DNA of 64,000 bases from Aquicoccus porphyridii (GTDB taxonomy: Bacteria > Pseudomonadota > Alphaproteobacteria > Rhodobacterales > Rhodobacteraceae): assembly GCF_008369105.1 (NCBI RefSeq), contig NZ_VINQ01000013.1, forward strand, positions 1 to 64,000. The letters are read 5' to 3'. Both the position numbers and the translations under genes were made by a program. Position 1 is the stretch's first letter. Each line of letters begins with the position of its first letter. Positions 9,259-18,301 of the stretch are shown piece by piece. The notes below the pieces were generated by a model. It was not told the origin of the DNA and ran no database searches. It saw only the letters and a program-made list of their open reading frames with translations.

Positions 9259-10233
9259 TCAGGGGCCTGCCATGTTGCCCAGTTGGGTGATGCCGTGGAC
9301 CGACGGCCCCACGAGGATGATCAGCAGCGGCGGCACGGTCAGCATCATCGTGGCCAGCGTCATCTTGGTGGGCAGCTTGTTGGCGGCCTCTTCGGCGCGC
9401 ATCACGCGCTTGTCGCGCATCTCGCTGGCAAAGACGCGCAGTGCGTCGGAAATCGGCGTGCCGAAGGCCTGCGACTGCACCAGAACGGTGGTGAAGCTCG
9501 ACACGTCCTGCACGCCGCAGCGTTCGGCCAGGTCGTTGAACACGGTGGCCTTGTCCTTGCCGGCCTTCATTTCGAGCGCGACGATCTCGAACTCATCGGC
9601 CAGCGCGGGAAAGGAGGCGCGGATCTCGCGGGCGACGCGGATGATCGCCTGGTCGAGCGACTGACCGGCCTCGACACAGACCAGCATCATGTCGAGCGCG
9701 TCGGGAAAGCCGTTGGTGATTTCCTCCTGCCGGGCGCCCTGGCGTTTGGTGACCCAGTATCTCGGCAGCAGGTAGCCTGCGGCGCCGGGACCGAGGATAT
9801 ACATGATGGTCTGCTGGGTCGTCGCCTCGGCACCGGATTTGAAGGTGACGAAATAGGCCACGCCGAGGACCAGGAAGAGAATGCCCAGCGCGAATTGCGC
9901 GAAGTGGAAATAGCGCACCGCGTCGCGGTCGCGGTAACCCGCCTGCAACAGTTTGAGCTTGATCCCGGCCATTTCCTCTTCGCTTTTCGGTTCGAGGAAG
10001 GAGGCGTATTTTTCAAGCTTGTCGTTGCGCTGCTTGGTGCGCAGCCTTTCCTTGGATTCAAAGCCGCTGCGGGGCTTCTTCTGTTCCTTCTTGAGCTTTT
10101 CAAGCGGGTCTTCGCGCTTGGCGAGGAACATGGGCAGGGTGAGAAGCACCATCAGGACACCCAGCATGCCGACCGCCATCAGCGGCCCCATCGGCCCGAG
10201 CGCGTCGACCAGCATATCGTTGATACCTTGCAT
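9259..10233 (-). CDS. tadC: Tad inner-membrane platform protein TadC
   Basis: 324 aa, type II secretion F-domain protein. Membrane segments at the N-terminus (about 15-35), in the middle (about 112-150) and at the C-terminus (about 270-320). F-domain text: FPDALDMMLVCVEAGQSLDQAI and AERCGVQDVSSFTTVLVQSQAFGTPISDALR. With TadB it forms the inner-membrane base on which the TadA ATPase works. The start has AAAGGG 7-8 bases before ATG. It lies 19 bases after tadB. Confidence 0.93.
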   Translation of the reverse strand: MQGINDMLVDALGPMGPLMAVGMLGVLMVLLTLPMFLAKREDPLEKLKKEQKKPRSGFESKERLRTKQRNDKLEKYASFLEPKSEEEMAGIKLKLLQAGYRDRDAVRYFHFAQFALGILFLVLGVAYFVTFKSGAEATTQQTIMYILGPGAAGYLLPRYWVTKRQGARQEEITNGFPDALDMMLVCVEAGQSLDQAIIRVAREIRASFPALADEFEIVALEMKAGKDKATVFNDLAERCGVQDVSSFTTVLVQSQAFGTPISDALRVFASEMRDKRVMRAEEAANKLPTKMTLATMMLTVPPLLIILVGPSVHGITQLGNMAGP

Positions 10234-10252
10234 CGTGAAACCCTTTCGCGGC

Positions 10253-11221
10253 TCAGACTTTGATGTTGGTCAGCCAGCGCATGACGATGAGGTTGAGCGT
10301 CAGGAAACCGGCGACGAAAAGACAGGCGGGGATGAACCAGGGATGGTCGAGCACCTCGTCATAGTAATTCGGGTCCAGCACGTTGATCGCGATCAGGGCG
10401 ACAACCGGGAAGGCCGACAGGAACTTGCCCGACCATTTTGCCTCGGCGGTGATCGCCTTGACCCGGCGGAACAGGCGAAAGCGCGAGCGGATCACCTTGG
10501 CCAGACCGGCGAGGATCTCGGCGAGGTTGCCGCCGGATTGCTGCTGGATGGTGACGGCGACGGCGAGAAAGCGCAGATCCTGAAGGTCGATCCGTTCGGC
10601 CATGTCCTTCAACGCCTCGCCCATATCGCGGCCATAGGCGGATTCGTCGGCGATGATGCCGAATTCGGTGGCCAGCGGGTCCTTGACCTCTTTCGAGACG
10701 ATCTGCACGGCCGAGGAAAACGGGTGCCCGACGCGCAGCGAGCGCACCATGAGTTCGACCGCGTCGGGGAGTTGCTCCTCGATCATCGACATGCGTTTCT
10801 TGGCCTTGGAACTGACCCAGAAATAGACGCCGCCGACGCCCATCATCACCGACAGGGCCGCGCGCAGCGGCAACGAGGTTTCGGTGCCGACGGTCATGCC
10901 CAGAAAGGAAATGCCCGACAGGCCGATCATGATCATGATGAGCTGTTTCGGGGTAAAGGCGATGGCGGCCTTTTGCGCCTGCGAGGCGAGCAGCGAGTAG
11001 AGCGGGATGGAGCGCGAGCGCATGTGCTGGCTCATCTCCTTGCGGAGCTTTTCCATCACCTCCTCGCGGTTGGTGCCCTTTTGCAGCATTTCGAGCCGGC
11101 GGTTGACCCGGCTGTTGAGCGAGATCGACTTGCCGAAGACCGTGAGATAGAGGCCCTCGACGAGGACAAGCACACCGATGAAGATCAGCCCGTAGATGAT
11201 GAGTTCTGCACTGATGGCCAT
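10253..11221 (-). CDS. tadB: Tad inner-membrane platform protein TadB
   Basis: 322 aa, type II secretion F-domain protein paralogous to TadC. Hydrophobic segments lie near residues 5-25, about 95-140 and at the C-terminus. The F domain reads EEQLPDAVELMVRSLRVGHPFSSAVQ, then FLAVAVTIQQQSGGNLAEIL. GGAG lies 8 bases before the ATG. Six bases separate it from tadA, so the two are translationally close. Confidence 0.93.
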   Translation of the reverse strand: MAISAELIIYGLIFIGVLVLVEGLYLTVFGKSISLNSRVNRRLEMLQKGTNREEVMEKLRKEMSQHMRSRSIPLYSLLASQAQKAAIAFTPKQLIMIMIGLSGISFLGMTVGTETSLPLRAALSVMMGVGGVYFWVSSKAKKRMSMIEEQLPDAVELMVRSLRVGHPFSSAVQIVSKEVKDPLATEFGIIADESAYGRDMGEALKDMAERIDLQDLRFLAVAVTIQQQSGGNLAEILAGLAKVIRSRFRLFRRVKAITAEAKWSGKFLSAFPVVALIAINVLDPNYYDEVLDHPWFIPACLFVAGFLTLNLIVMRWLTNIKV

Positions 11222-11226
11222 GGGTG

Positions 11227-12690
11227 TTACTCCGCTGCTATGGGTTCGAAGATCGAGGGCGGCAGGTCATAGCCCCAGAGCCGGAAGCGTTCGGAATAAT
11301 GCGAGCGCACGCCGGTGGCGGTGAAATGGCCGATGATCTTGTTCTCGGGGGTGAGGCCGACGCGCTGGAAGCGGAAGACCTCCTGCATTGAAATCACGTC
11401 GCCCTCCATGCCGGTGATCTCGGTGATCGAGGTCATCCGGCGCGAGCCGTCCTGAAGGCGGTTGGCCTGCACGATGAGGTTGACGGCGCTGGCGATCTGC
11501 GAGCGCACGGCCTTCAGGGGCATTTCGATACCGGCCATGGCGATCATGTTTTCGAGCCGCGAGATGCCGTCGCGGGCGTTGTTGGCGTGGATCGTGGTCA
11601 TCGAGCCGTCGTGGCCGGTGTTCATGGCCTGGAGCATGTCGATCACCTCTTCGCCACGGGTCTCGCCGACGATGATCCGGTCGGGGCGCATCCGCAGCGC
11701 GTTCTTGAGACAGTCGCGGGGGCTGACCTCGCCCTTGCCCTCGACGTTGGGCGGGCGGCTTTCCATCCGGCCGACATGGGTTTGCTGGAGCTGGAGTTCG
11801 GCCGTGTCCTCGATGGTGAGGATGCGTTCGGCATCGTCGATGAACGAGCTGAGCGCGTTGAGCGTGGTGGTCTTGCCCGAGCCGGTCCCGCCCGAGACGA
11901 TGATGTTGAGCCGACAGGCCACGGCAGCCTGGAGATAGGCGGCCATTTCCTCGGAGAAGGCGCCGAAACGCACCAGGTCGTCGATGCCGAGTTTGTCTTT
12001 CTTGAATTTGCGGATCGACACGAGGCTGCCATCGACCGCGACCGGCGGCACCATCGCGTTGAAGCGCGAGCCATCGGCAAGACGGGCGTCGACATAGGGG
12101 TTCGATTCATCGACGCGACGGCCCACGGCGGACACGATCTTGTCGATGATCCGCATCAGGTGCTTTTCATCCTTGAAGGTGATGTCGGTCAGTTGCAGCC
12201 TGCCATCACGTTCGACGAAGATCTGTTGCGGCCCATTGACGAGGATGTCGTTCACGCTGTCGTCCTGCAAAAGCGTTTCGAGGGGGCCGAGCCCCTTGAC
12301 CTCGAAATAAAGCTCCTGGTTGAGCTGGGTGCGGTCGTCGCGGTTGAGCACGACCGCTTTCTGGTTCAGCACCTCGTTGGTGATCTCGTTGATCTCGGCG
12401 CGCAGGTCCTGTTCGCTCGCGGTGTCGAGCGCCGCGAGATTGAGGTTTTCCAGAAGTTCGCGGTGCAGGTCGAGCTTGAGCTCGGCCATGCGCTCCTTGC
12501 GTTTCTGGTCCTTGTCGGCGGTGGCAGACCGGGCGGGCGCGGCGGGTTTTTGCCGTCGCAGCGAGGTTGGTGCATCGGTGGCCTCTTCGGCCCCGGCTGC
12601 GTTTTTCTTCGGCAGTTCGGCGATCTTGCCCCTGGGTGCGGCGCCTGCGGGTTTGCCGGGGTTTGCGCTTTTCTTGTATCGCGAGAACAT
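11227..12690 (-). CDS. tadA: Tad secretion ATPase TadA/CpaF
   Basis: 487 aa. Hexameric ATPase powering Flp pilus assembly. The first 80 or so residues are a low-complexity Lys/Ala/Pro linker. Then comes the CpaF core with VNDILVNGPQQIFVERDGRLQ, Walker A SGGTGSGKTTTLNALSS near residue 268, RTIEDTAELQ-like acid segment LTIEDTAELQLQQ, the Walker B and His-box region PDRIIVGETRGEEVIDMLQAM, and NTGHDGSMTTIHANNARD. All catalytic elements appear intact. Follows tadZ by 14 bases. Confidence 0.96.
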   Translation of the reverse strand: MFSRYKKSANPGKPAGAAPRGKIAELPKKNAAGAEEATDAPTSLRRQKPAAPARSATADKDQKRKERMAELKLDLHRELLENLNLAALDTASEQDLRAEINEITNEVLNQKAVVLNRDDRTQLNQELYFEVKGLGPLETLLQDDSVNDILVNGPQQIFVERDGRLQLTDITFKDEKHLMRIIDKIVSAVGRRVDESNPYVDARLADGSRFNAMVPPVAVDGSLVSIRKFKKDKLGIDDLVRFGAFSEEMAAYLQAAVACRLNIIVSGGTGSGKTTTLNALSSFIDDAERILTIEDTAELQLQQTHVGRMESRPPNVEGKGEVSPRDCLKNALRMRPDRIIVGETRGEEVIDMLQAMNTGHDGSMTTIHANNARDGISRLENMIAMAGIEMPLKAVRSQIASAVNLIVQANRLQDGSRRMTSITEITGMEGDVISMQEVFRFQRVGLTPENKIIGHFTATGVRSHYSERFRLWGYDLPPSIFEPIAAE

Positions 12691-12704
12691 CTTGGTCTAA
12701 CTCC

Positions 12705-13955
12705 TCAGGCGGCTTCGGCTTCGTCGCGGCCCAGTTCGTGCAGGGACGATGCGAGCTTGGCGATTTCCTTGCGCAGCGGGTTCTTGGCGGCGGCATTGGC
12801 CAGCGGCAGCCCGTGATCGGCGCCTTGCGTGACCGGTTTGCCGCCATCGGGCAATTGCACCTCGATCGAGATGTCGAGGCTATCGGCCAGGCGCTTGACG
12901 CGGGATTTGCCGTTCAGGTCGGTGAATTTCGGTCCGCGATTGAGCACGTAGCGCAGCTTTTCGATCGGCAGGTCCTCGGCCTGGAGCGCGCGCTTGACGC
13001 GAAGCGCGTTCTGGGCCGAGCGCATGTCGAGTTCGAGCGTGGCAAAATAGATCTGGGCGGCGTTCAGCACCGCCTCGGTCCACTGGACCATGGTCGAGGG
13101 CATGTCGATCACCACGTAGTCGAAATGGCGGCGTGCGTGGTCGAGCACGGCGATGACATCGCTTGAGGAAATCAGGTCGAGCGGCAGCATTTCGGAGGGG
13201 GCGGTGAACACGGAAAGCTTGTCTTCGTAGCTCACGAGCGCCTGTTTGAACACGTCGTCATCCATGCTTTCGGTGTCGGACCACAGCTCGAATATGGCTT
13301 CGCGGCGGGGCAGGTCGAGGAAGGTGGCGACCGAGCCGTATTGCAGGTCGAGGTCGATCAGGCAGACCTTGGGCGGGTTGGCCTTGTCGACGATGGCCAG
13401 TTCCCATGCGAGATTGACGGCGAAGGTGGTTGCGCCGGTGCCGCCAGCCAGCCCGTGCACGGCCAGCATCACGCCGTCGCGATTGCTGGGTGCGGCGTGG
13501 GCCATCGGGGCCGCTGCGGCCTGGGTCATGACGGGTTCGGAGGGTTCGGGTGCGTGGAGCCGGTCAATCGCGGCCTGAAGCTCGTTCTCGGGGAGGGGGT
13601 AGGGCACGAATTCGTCGGCCCCCTGGCGCAGGAGCTGGTGCAGGGCGGCGGGGCTGACGTCTTCGGCAATCAGGATGACCTTGATGCCCTTCTGCTTGGC
13701 GGTTTCGATGATTTCGCCCAGCATGACGAGCTTTTCCTCGTCGGTTTCGTCGATGGCGATGGCAACGAATTCGAGCGCCTCGGCCTCGGGCTGATTGAAG
13801 AACGCCTTGGCCTCGGTAAAGCCGAGATCGCCCCATTGCTCGCCCAGCGCGGCTTCCATGTCCTCGATCAACAGGTCGAAGTTCTGCACGTCACGACTGA
13901 TCGTGCAGGCCAGAACCGGGCTGAGATCAGTTTGCAGAGTTTCGTTATCCGTCAT
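12705..13955 (-). CDS. tadZ: Tad localisation protein TadZ/CpaE
   Basis: 416 aa from the ATG at 13955; the open frame extends to 14006 without support. N-terminal receiver-like region (about 1-140; VMLGEIIETAKQKGIKVILIAED), then a MinD/ParA-type ATPase (about 160-400). The P-loop reads HGLAGGTGATTFAVNLA, so the usual KGGxGK(T/S) lysines are absent; atypical Walker A motifs are known in TadZ proteins. DLDLQYGSVATFLDLP resembles the switch segment. By family knowledge it places the Tad machine at the cell pole. First gene after a 340-base gap and thus perhaps the head of a tadZABC transcript. Confidence 0.9.
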   Translation of the reverse strand: MTDNETLQTDLSPVLACTISRDVQNFDLLIEDMEAALGEQWGDLGFTEAKAFFNQPEAEALEFVAIAIDETDEEKLVMLGEIIETAKQKGIKVILIAEDVSPAALHQLLRQGADEFVPYPLPENELQAAIDRLHAPEPSEPVMTQAAAAPMAHAAPSNRDGVMLAVHGLAGGTGATTFAVNLAWELAIVDKANPPKVCLIDLDLQYGSVATFLDLPRREAIFELWSDTESMDDDVFKQALVSYEDKLSVFTAPSEMLPLDLISSSDVIAVLDHARRHFDYVVIDMPSTMVQWTEAVLNAAQIYFATLELDMRSAQNALRVKRALQAEDLPIEKLRYVLNRGPKFTDLNGKSRVKRLADSLDISIEVQLPDGGKPVTQGADHGLPLANAAAKNPLRKEIAKLASSLHELGRDEAEAA

Positions 13956-14295
13956 TGCCTCGTGTCCCTTTTGATTCGGCCGTCCGGTATTCAATGCGGC
14001 GGGCACACCTGATTACCCCGCCAGTCGGATCGGGCCGTGCCCCGCGTTACCTGGGGCAGACTCGTTGAACTGGGGGTTATCTTGCGTGAAAACGGGGCAA
14101 CATTAGGGCCAAAAGATCGTAATTGTGCGGTAACATGAGACGATCAAAGCCATGTTGGCGGATCGTTCATGAATTTTCACCCGTGGCGAAACCGGGGCGC
14201 GGCGGACTCGCTTCCCGGGGGATTGGTGGGATCACTGCGCTGTTGTGCATATGGGCGCCGCAGCGAGCGCCCGTGTGATCATATCGTGGCGAGGA
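13956..14295. other. Gap of 340 bases upstream of tadZ
   Basis: No convincing gene on either strand. It holds the leader of tadZ and the tail of the OmpA-like lipoprotein unit; the tadZ promoter, if separate, should be here. Short open frames present are overlaps with the lipoprotein gene in the wrong frame. Confidence 0.5.
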
Positions 14296-14952
14296 TCATT
14301 CCGAGGTCTGGCGATTCGAGCTGGAGCTTCCGGTCAGCCCGGTGGGCGCCCTGGCGCTTTCGACATAGTCGCGATAGACCACCTGCGCATACTTGCCGTC
14401 CATCACGGTGGGATGGCTGCGCACGAAGCCTGTCACCTCGGTCACGGCGCGGCGGTTGCGCCGGTCGCGGCTTTCGGTGGCGATGATCGGTCGGGTTTCG
14501 CCGAAGGAGGCGACGGCCTCGAGCCGCGAGCGCGAAATGCCCTGGCTGGTCAGGTAGGCGACCACGGCCTGTGCCCGGCGCATGCCCAATCTCTTGTTAT
14601 AGGTGGCTGGCCCGGGTTTGTCGGCATGGCCATAGACGCGAAAGCGCACCTCGGGAAATTGTCGAATCCATTGCGCCTGCTGGCGCAGCGTGTCGCGGGC
14701 GCCGGCATCGAGCTGGGCGGAATCGAAGGCGAAATTAATGGCCGAGGGCACTTCCTGGGCGAACCGGTTGGCCAGCGAGTGGACGTAACTCTTCTCGCCC
14801 GACATGATCTGGGTGTTGTTCATCGTGGCGTTGCCGAAATAACCGCCGTCGACATTGGACCCGGCCTCGCGGAAGAAGGACTGTCCCGTGGGGTCTTCGG
14901 CCGAGCATCCGGCAAGTGCCAGAAGGGCGATGGGTGTGATGAGAAGTCTCAT
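14296..14952 (-). CDS. OmpA-family lipoprotein of tad locus
   Basis: 218 aa. Lipoprotein signal with lipobox LAGC (Cys16). The C-terminal half is an OmpA_C domain: INFAFDSAQLDAGARDTL, VYGHADKPGPATYNKRLGMRRAQAV and a basic RNRRAV. It sits between the secretin and tadZ genes. OmpA-like proteins in this position are common in tad loci and probably tie the secretin to peptidoglycan; this is inferred. Possibly counted as TadG-like in other annotations, but it lacks the TadG N-terminal region. Confidence 0.85.
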   Translation of the reverse strand: MRLLITPIALLALAGCSAEDPTGQSFFREAGSNVDGGYFGNATMNNTQIMSGEKSYVHSLANRFAQEVPSAINFAFDSAQLDAGARDTLRQQAQWIRQFPEVRFRVYGHADKPGPATYNKRLGMRRAQAVVAYLTSQGISRSRLEAVASFGETRPIIATESRDRRNRRAVTEVTGFVRSHPTVMDGKYAQVVYRDYVESARAPTGLTGSSSSNRQTSE

Positions 14953-14973
14953 GGTCGAATGCCCCGCATTGCC

Positions 14974-16404
14974 TCAGTCCATTACATAGCCGTAAGAGCC
15001 GGTGAAATCCTGCTTGGCAACCTCGCCGGCGGCGCCGCGGGTCGGGCGGCGGGCGTCGTTGGCCACGATACCGTTGAGAAACAGGTCTTTCTCGCTTGGC
15101 GGTTTGATCCGGTCGGTCGGGAGCGCCAGCGCCTCGCCCCGGGTCGGCGTGACCAGGTGGGCGGTGACGATGATCACCAGTTCGGATTGTTCACGGCTGT
15201 AATTGGCCGAGCGGAAGAGCGCGCCCAAAACCGGGATGTCGCCGAGCCACGGCACCTGTCCGTTCAGGTCGCGGAAATCGTCCTGAAGCAGGCCGGCGAT
15301 GGCGAAGCTCTCTCCGTCGCGCATCTCGACCGTGGTCGAGGTTTCGCGGCGGCGGAAGGCATCGACCGAGAAATTGTTGAAAGTTGCGGCGTTCGATGGG
15401 TCGATCGAGCTGACCGCGGCCTTGAGTTCGAGGTTGACCAGGTCGCCATCGACCACGCGCGGGATGAAGCTCAGCTCGATCCCGAAGGGCTTGAATTCGA
15501 TGCTGATCGCGCCGTTGTCCTGCGAGACCGGGATCGGGTATTCGCCACCGGCGAGGAATTTCGCCTCCTGACCCGAGAGGGCGGTCAGGTTGGGTTCGGC
15601 GAGGGTGCGCACGACACCTTTGGATTCAAGGGCTTCGAGCAGAACGCCAACTTCGACCGCGCCAGCGTTGAAGCCAAAGAGCATGGCGCCGTTGTTTTCG
15701 GACACGGCCGGAACGTTGCCGCCCAGCGAAGTGCCGATGGCGCCGGAATTATTGTTGGTGTTGGTGCCGCCGTTCACGCCCAGCCCGCCGCCGAACATGT
15801 TGCCGTTGAGGGCAAGCGAGGTGGACAGCGATTTCGACACGGTGCGTTGCATCTCGGCAAAGCGGACCTTGAGCATGACCTGCTGCACGCCGCCGACGCT
15901 CATCAGGTTTGAGACGCGTTCGGGCGCGTAACGCTCGGCCAGATCGAGCGCGCGTTGCAGCTTCTGGGCCGAGGAAATGGTGCCGGATATGACGATGCCG
16001 TCATTGGCGGTGCGCACCTCGATCTTTTCGCCGGGCAGGATCTGGCGCAGGCGTTCCTTGAATTCGCTGATATCGGCCGAGACCCGCACATCGACATTGG
16101 TGATGAGCTGGCCGGCGGCATCGAGAATGGTGAGCGTGGTCAGTCCGGGCGCCTTGCCCAGGACATAGATCGTGCGGTCGCTGAGCGAGGAGATATCGGC
16201 GATCGAGGGGTTGGCGATGCTGAGTTCGGCGAAGGGAACATCGCTTTCGACCACGATGGCCCGGTTCATCGGCACGTTCAGGTTGGCCGATGTGCCGCTT
16301 TTGACGACCCTGAGCGTGTCCGCCAGCCCCGCGTCGGGCAGATGTGCAAACCACCCAAGTGCCAGACCCATGAGGGCCGCGGTGAGAAAACTGCTCTTCT
16401 TCAT
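14974..16404 (-). CDS. cpaC: Tad pilus secretin RcpA/CpaC
   Basis: 476 aa. Signal peptide at the N-terminus (about 1-28), then a pilus-retraction-type N0 domain with MNRAIVVESDVPFAELSIANPSIAD and a BON/N1-like segment. The secretin core is from about 225 on, with LLEALESKGVVRTLAEPNLTALSG, FLAGGEYPIPV, and the terminal VPWLGDIPVLGALFRS, the most diagnostic secretin motif. Forms the outer-membrane channel for Flp pili. Follows cpaB after 220 bases that contain a hairpin. Confidence 0.95.
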   Translation of the reverse strand: MKKSSFLTAALMGLALGWFAHLPDAGLADTLRVVKSGTSANLNVPMNRAIVVESDVPFAELSIANPSIADISSLSDRTIYVLGKAPGLTTLTILDAAGQLITNVDVRVSADISEFKERLRQILPGEKIEVRTANDGIVISGTISSAQKLQRALDLAERYAPERVSNLMSVGGVQQVMLKVRFAEMQRTVSKSLSTSLALNGNMFGGGLGVNGGTNTNNNSGAIGTSLGGNVPAVSENNGAMLFGFNAGAVEVGVLLEALESKGVVRTLAEPNLTALSGQEAKFLAGGEYPIPVSQDNGAISIEFKPFGIELSFIPRVVDGDLVNLELKAAVSSIDPSNAATFNNFSVDAFRRRETSTTVEMRDGESFAIAGLLQDDFRDLNGQVPWLGDIPVLGALFRSANYSREQSELVIIVTAHLVTPTRGEALALPTDRIKPPSEKDLFLNGIVANDARRPTRGAAGEVAKQDFTGSYGYVMD

Positions 16405-16569
16405 AGTGACCTGCCTCTCCGATCACGCCTCGGTTTTCGGGTCTTTGCGCCCGCAATTGTCGAGACAATGCGTCAATTTCGCTTTTTTTGCAAGAATCAA
16501 AGGCTTCCGGGTCTTCCTTTATGTGGGTAACCCGCAACAGGCGGGCATCTGGGGTAGTTCAAGTGGGAA

Positions 16570-16592
16570 GGGGGCACCGGTTCGGTACCCCC
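16570..16592 (-). terminator. Hairpin between cpaB and cpaC
   Basis: GGGGG-C-ACCG-GTT-CGGT-A-CCCCC forms a stem with one internal mismatch. It lies downstream of the cpaB stop and 166 bases before the cpaC start. There is no T-run on the minus strand, so it may be an attenuator or a processing or stability element that sets pilin-end versus machine-end transcript levels. Confidence 0.4.
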
Positions 16593-16624
16593 CTTATGTG
16601 GTTGGTGATTTCAACCCATCCCCA

Positions 16625-17473
16625 TCAATTGGTGCACGGGATCGGGATTTCGACCACCTCGGCACCGCGGCGGGTGCGGATCGTGCATTGCTCTTTTTCG
16701 ACCACCCTTTCGGGGGCCGGGGCCTCGGCGATACCTAGAAGCCGGTTCTGGTCGATCTCGATCGTTTCGGAAATGGTGTCGTCATTGTTGCCAACTAGGG
16801 ACAGCGACAGACGGCCGGTCGATTGCGCCTGGGCCAAGCCCGCGACCTGTTCGGGGCGCACGGCGACGGTAACGGTGCGGGCGATGGAGGCACCGGGCGC
16901 ATCGACATTGGCGGATTGGTCGATAGCGATGATCTTGACCCCGGCCTCGATCATCTTGGTCACTTCGCGGTTCATCTGGGCGCTCTGGACCTGTCCCGAC
17001 CAGTAGATATCGACCGAATTGCCCGGGCGCAGGAAGCCCGAGACGCCCGAGGCGACATCGACCTTGATCGCGAAGGCGCGCATGCCGCGGTCGAGCAGCG
17101 AGGTGATGCCTGCGCTTTCACCGGGTTTGGTCACCTTGACCGCGGTCAGTGCCTCGTTCGGTTCGATCGCGCGCAGCATCACGCGCTGGCGGGTGGGATC
17201 GGGAAAGAGCGCAGCCTCGTCGTGGAAGGCGCCCTGAGGTTGAAGGTTGGCGGGCCATTTGACCAGCCGCACGTTTTCGGGTTTGATCTCGTCGCCGTAT
17301 TTCATTGGGCGGTTTGCCACGTAAAGTTCGACCGTGTCGATCAGCCCGCCATTCGCGGCGCGCTGTCGGGCGATTTCGTTTTCGTAGGCGGTGAACCTTT
17401 CCTGGATCATGTAGACCGCAAGGCCGGCGAGACCCAGCCCGGCGATGAGAACGAGTCCGAATACGGCACGCAT
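16625..17473 (-). CDS. cpaB: Tad pilus assembly protein RcpC/CpaB
   Basis: 282 aa. One N-terminal membrane segment (about residues 5-24), then an SAF-like domain: VELYVANRPMKYGDEIKPENVRL and PGESAGITSLLDRGMRAFAIKVD. The middle has FLRPGNSVDIYWSG. CpaB/RcpC is periplasmic and affects pilus assembly or pilin modification together with the secretin. The C-terminus carries two Cys residues (QCTIRTRRGAE..., IPCTN) that could form a disulfide. Confidence 0.92.
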   Translation of the reverse strand: MRAVFGLVLIAGLGLAGLAVYMIQERFTAYENEIARQRAANGGLIDTVELYVANRPMKYGDEIKPENVRLVKWPANLQPQGAFHDEAALFPDPTRQRVMLRAIEPNEALTAVKVTKPGESAGITSLLDRGMRAFAIKVDVASGVSGFLRPGNSVDIYWSGQVQSAQMNREVTKMIEAGVKIIAIDQSANVDAPGASIARTVTVAVRPEQVAGLAQAQSTGRLSLSLVGNNDDTISETIEIDQNRLLGIAEAPAPERVVEKEQCTIRTRRGAEVVEIPIPCTN

Positions 17474-17777
17474 GATTTACCCTTTCTAATACTTGCATCC
17501 TGCCCCGATGGCGAAGGCCGCGGACAATTACGGATGCATTCCACAACGGTTTGCCATCGGATTATGACGAAATTGGGGAAGGCGCGTGAAGCTCCGGCGG
17601 CTTTTCAGGGCACGGTGTCGCCCGATGCGATTGTCGAACGCGGGTTCGGGGAACGCGATGGAGTTCTGGAAATATCGTTCGCCCCGGGGGCAACACCGAA
17701 AACCGGCCCTTGGAGGCAGGTTTCCCGGTTTGTGCTCGGGGCGTTTCGCGTGGGTATCGTGCGCGGGCCTGCGACGG
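17474..17777. other. Gap of 304 bases between flp and cpaB
   Basis: No credible gene seen on either strand. Base composition resembles coding DNA in places (17580-17760), but stops break all sensible frames and no homology is recognised. It could contain a promoter for cpaB onward. Confidence 0.4.
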
Positions 17778-17954
17778 TCAGAAGGACCAGTCGGTCATGT
17801 AGGTCGCGGTGGCGCCTGCGGTGTCGGTCGTGGCGCTTTCCATCAGGCCGTAGCCGGCGGCCAGAAGTGTCACGACAAGGGCGGTCAGCACGACCCAGTC
17901 AACCGTAACGGCGCCGCTTTCGTCCCTGGCGAAGGATTCGAGATACTGTTTCAT
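17778..17954 (-). CDS. flp: Flp type IVb pilin, first copy
   Basis: 58 aa if translation starts at the ATG at 17954, which has GGGAG 8 bases upstream. The other ATG at 17960 is only 2 bases from that site. Short positively charged leader MKQYLESFARDESG, cleavage expected after Gly, then AVTVDWVVLTALVVTLLAAGYGL as the hydrophobic pilin helix. Canonical Flp pilins carry Glu-Tyr at +5/+6; here Asp-Trp stands in those places. The prepilin peptidase at 7110-7604 is the likely processing enzyme. Confidence 0.88.
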   Translation of the reverse strand: MKQYLESFARDESGAVTVDWVVLTALVVTLLAAGYGLMESATTDTAGATATYMTDWSF

Positions 17955-18109
17955 GCTCATAACTCCCGAGATACCAAAGCCGGACCGGATGGCGGGCCTT
18001 GCCACGCGGGGCGTGACGGCCCGGATCTTGCCAAGCTGGCCTTGTGGCAAAAGGGGGCCGTATCCGGATTGGAAACGGCCCCCCTGTGATTGTTCAAGTC
18101 AACCGCATA

Positions 18110-18301
18110 TTACGGGGTGGTCGTGCCCGGAGCTTGCTCGCCGATATAGGTCGAGGTCGCGTCGGTCAGGCCGGTTGCGCCGGTTTCGATCGAGGTGTAG
18201 GCGGCCACGGCCAGGCCCACGACTGCTGCGGTCAGGACAACCCAGTCAACCGTGACTGCGCCGTCTTCGTCTGTGCAGATGTTCTTGAAGAATTTGATCA
18301 T
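18110..18301 (-). CDS. flp: Flp type IVb pilin, second copy
   Basis: 63 aa from the ATG at 18301, with GGAGG 8 bases before it. Leader MIKFFKNICTDEDG, then AVTVDWVVLTAAVVGLAVAAY. The core GAVTVDWVVLTA is identical with that of the downstream copy, while the tails differ (this one ends in GEQAPGTTTP). First gene of the tad locus in transcription order and probably the major pilin; that is inferred from position and the stronger ribosome site. Confidence 0.9.
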   Translation of the reverse strand: MIKFFKNICTDEDGAVTVDWVVLTAAVVGLAVAAYTSIETGATGLTDATSTYIGEQAPGTTTP

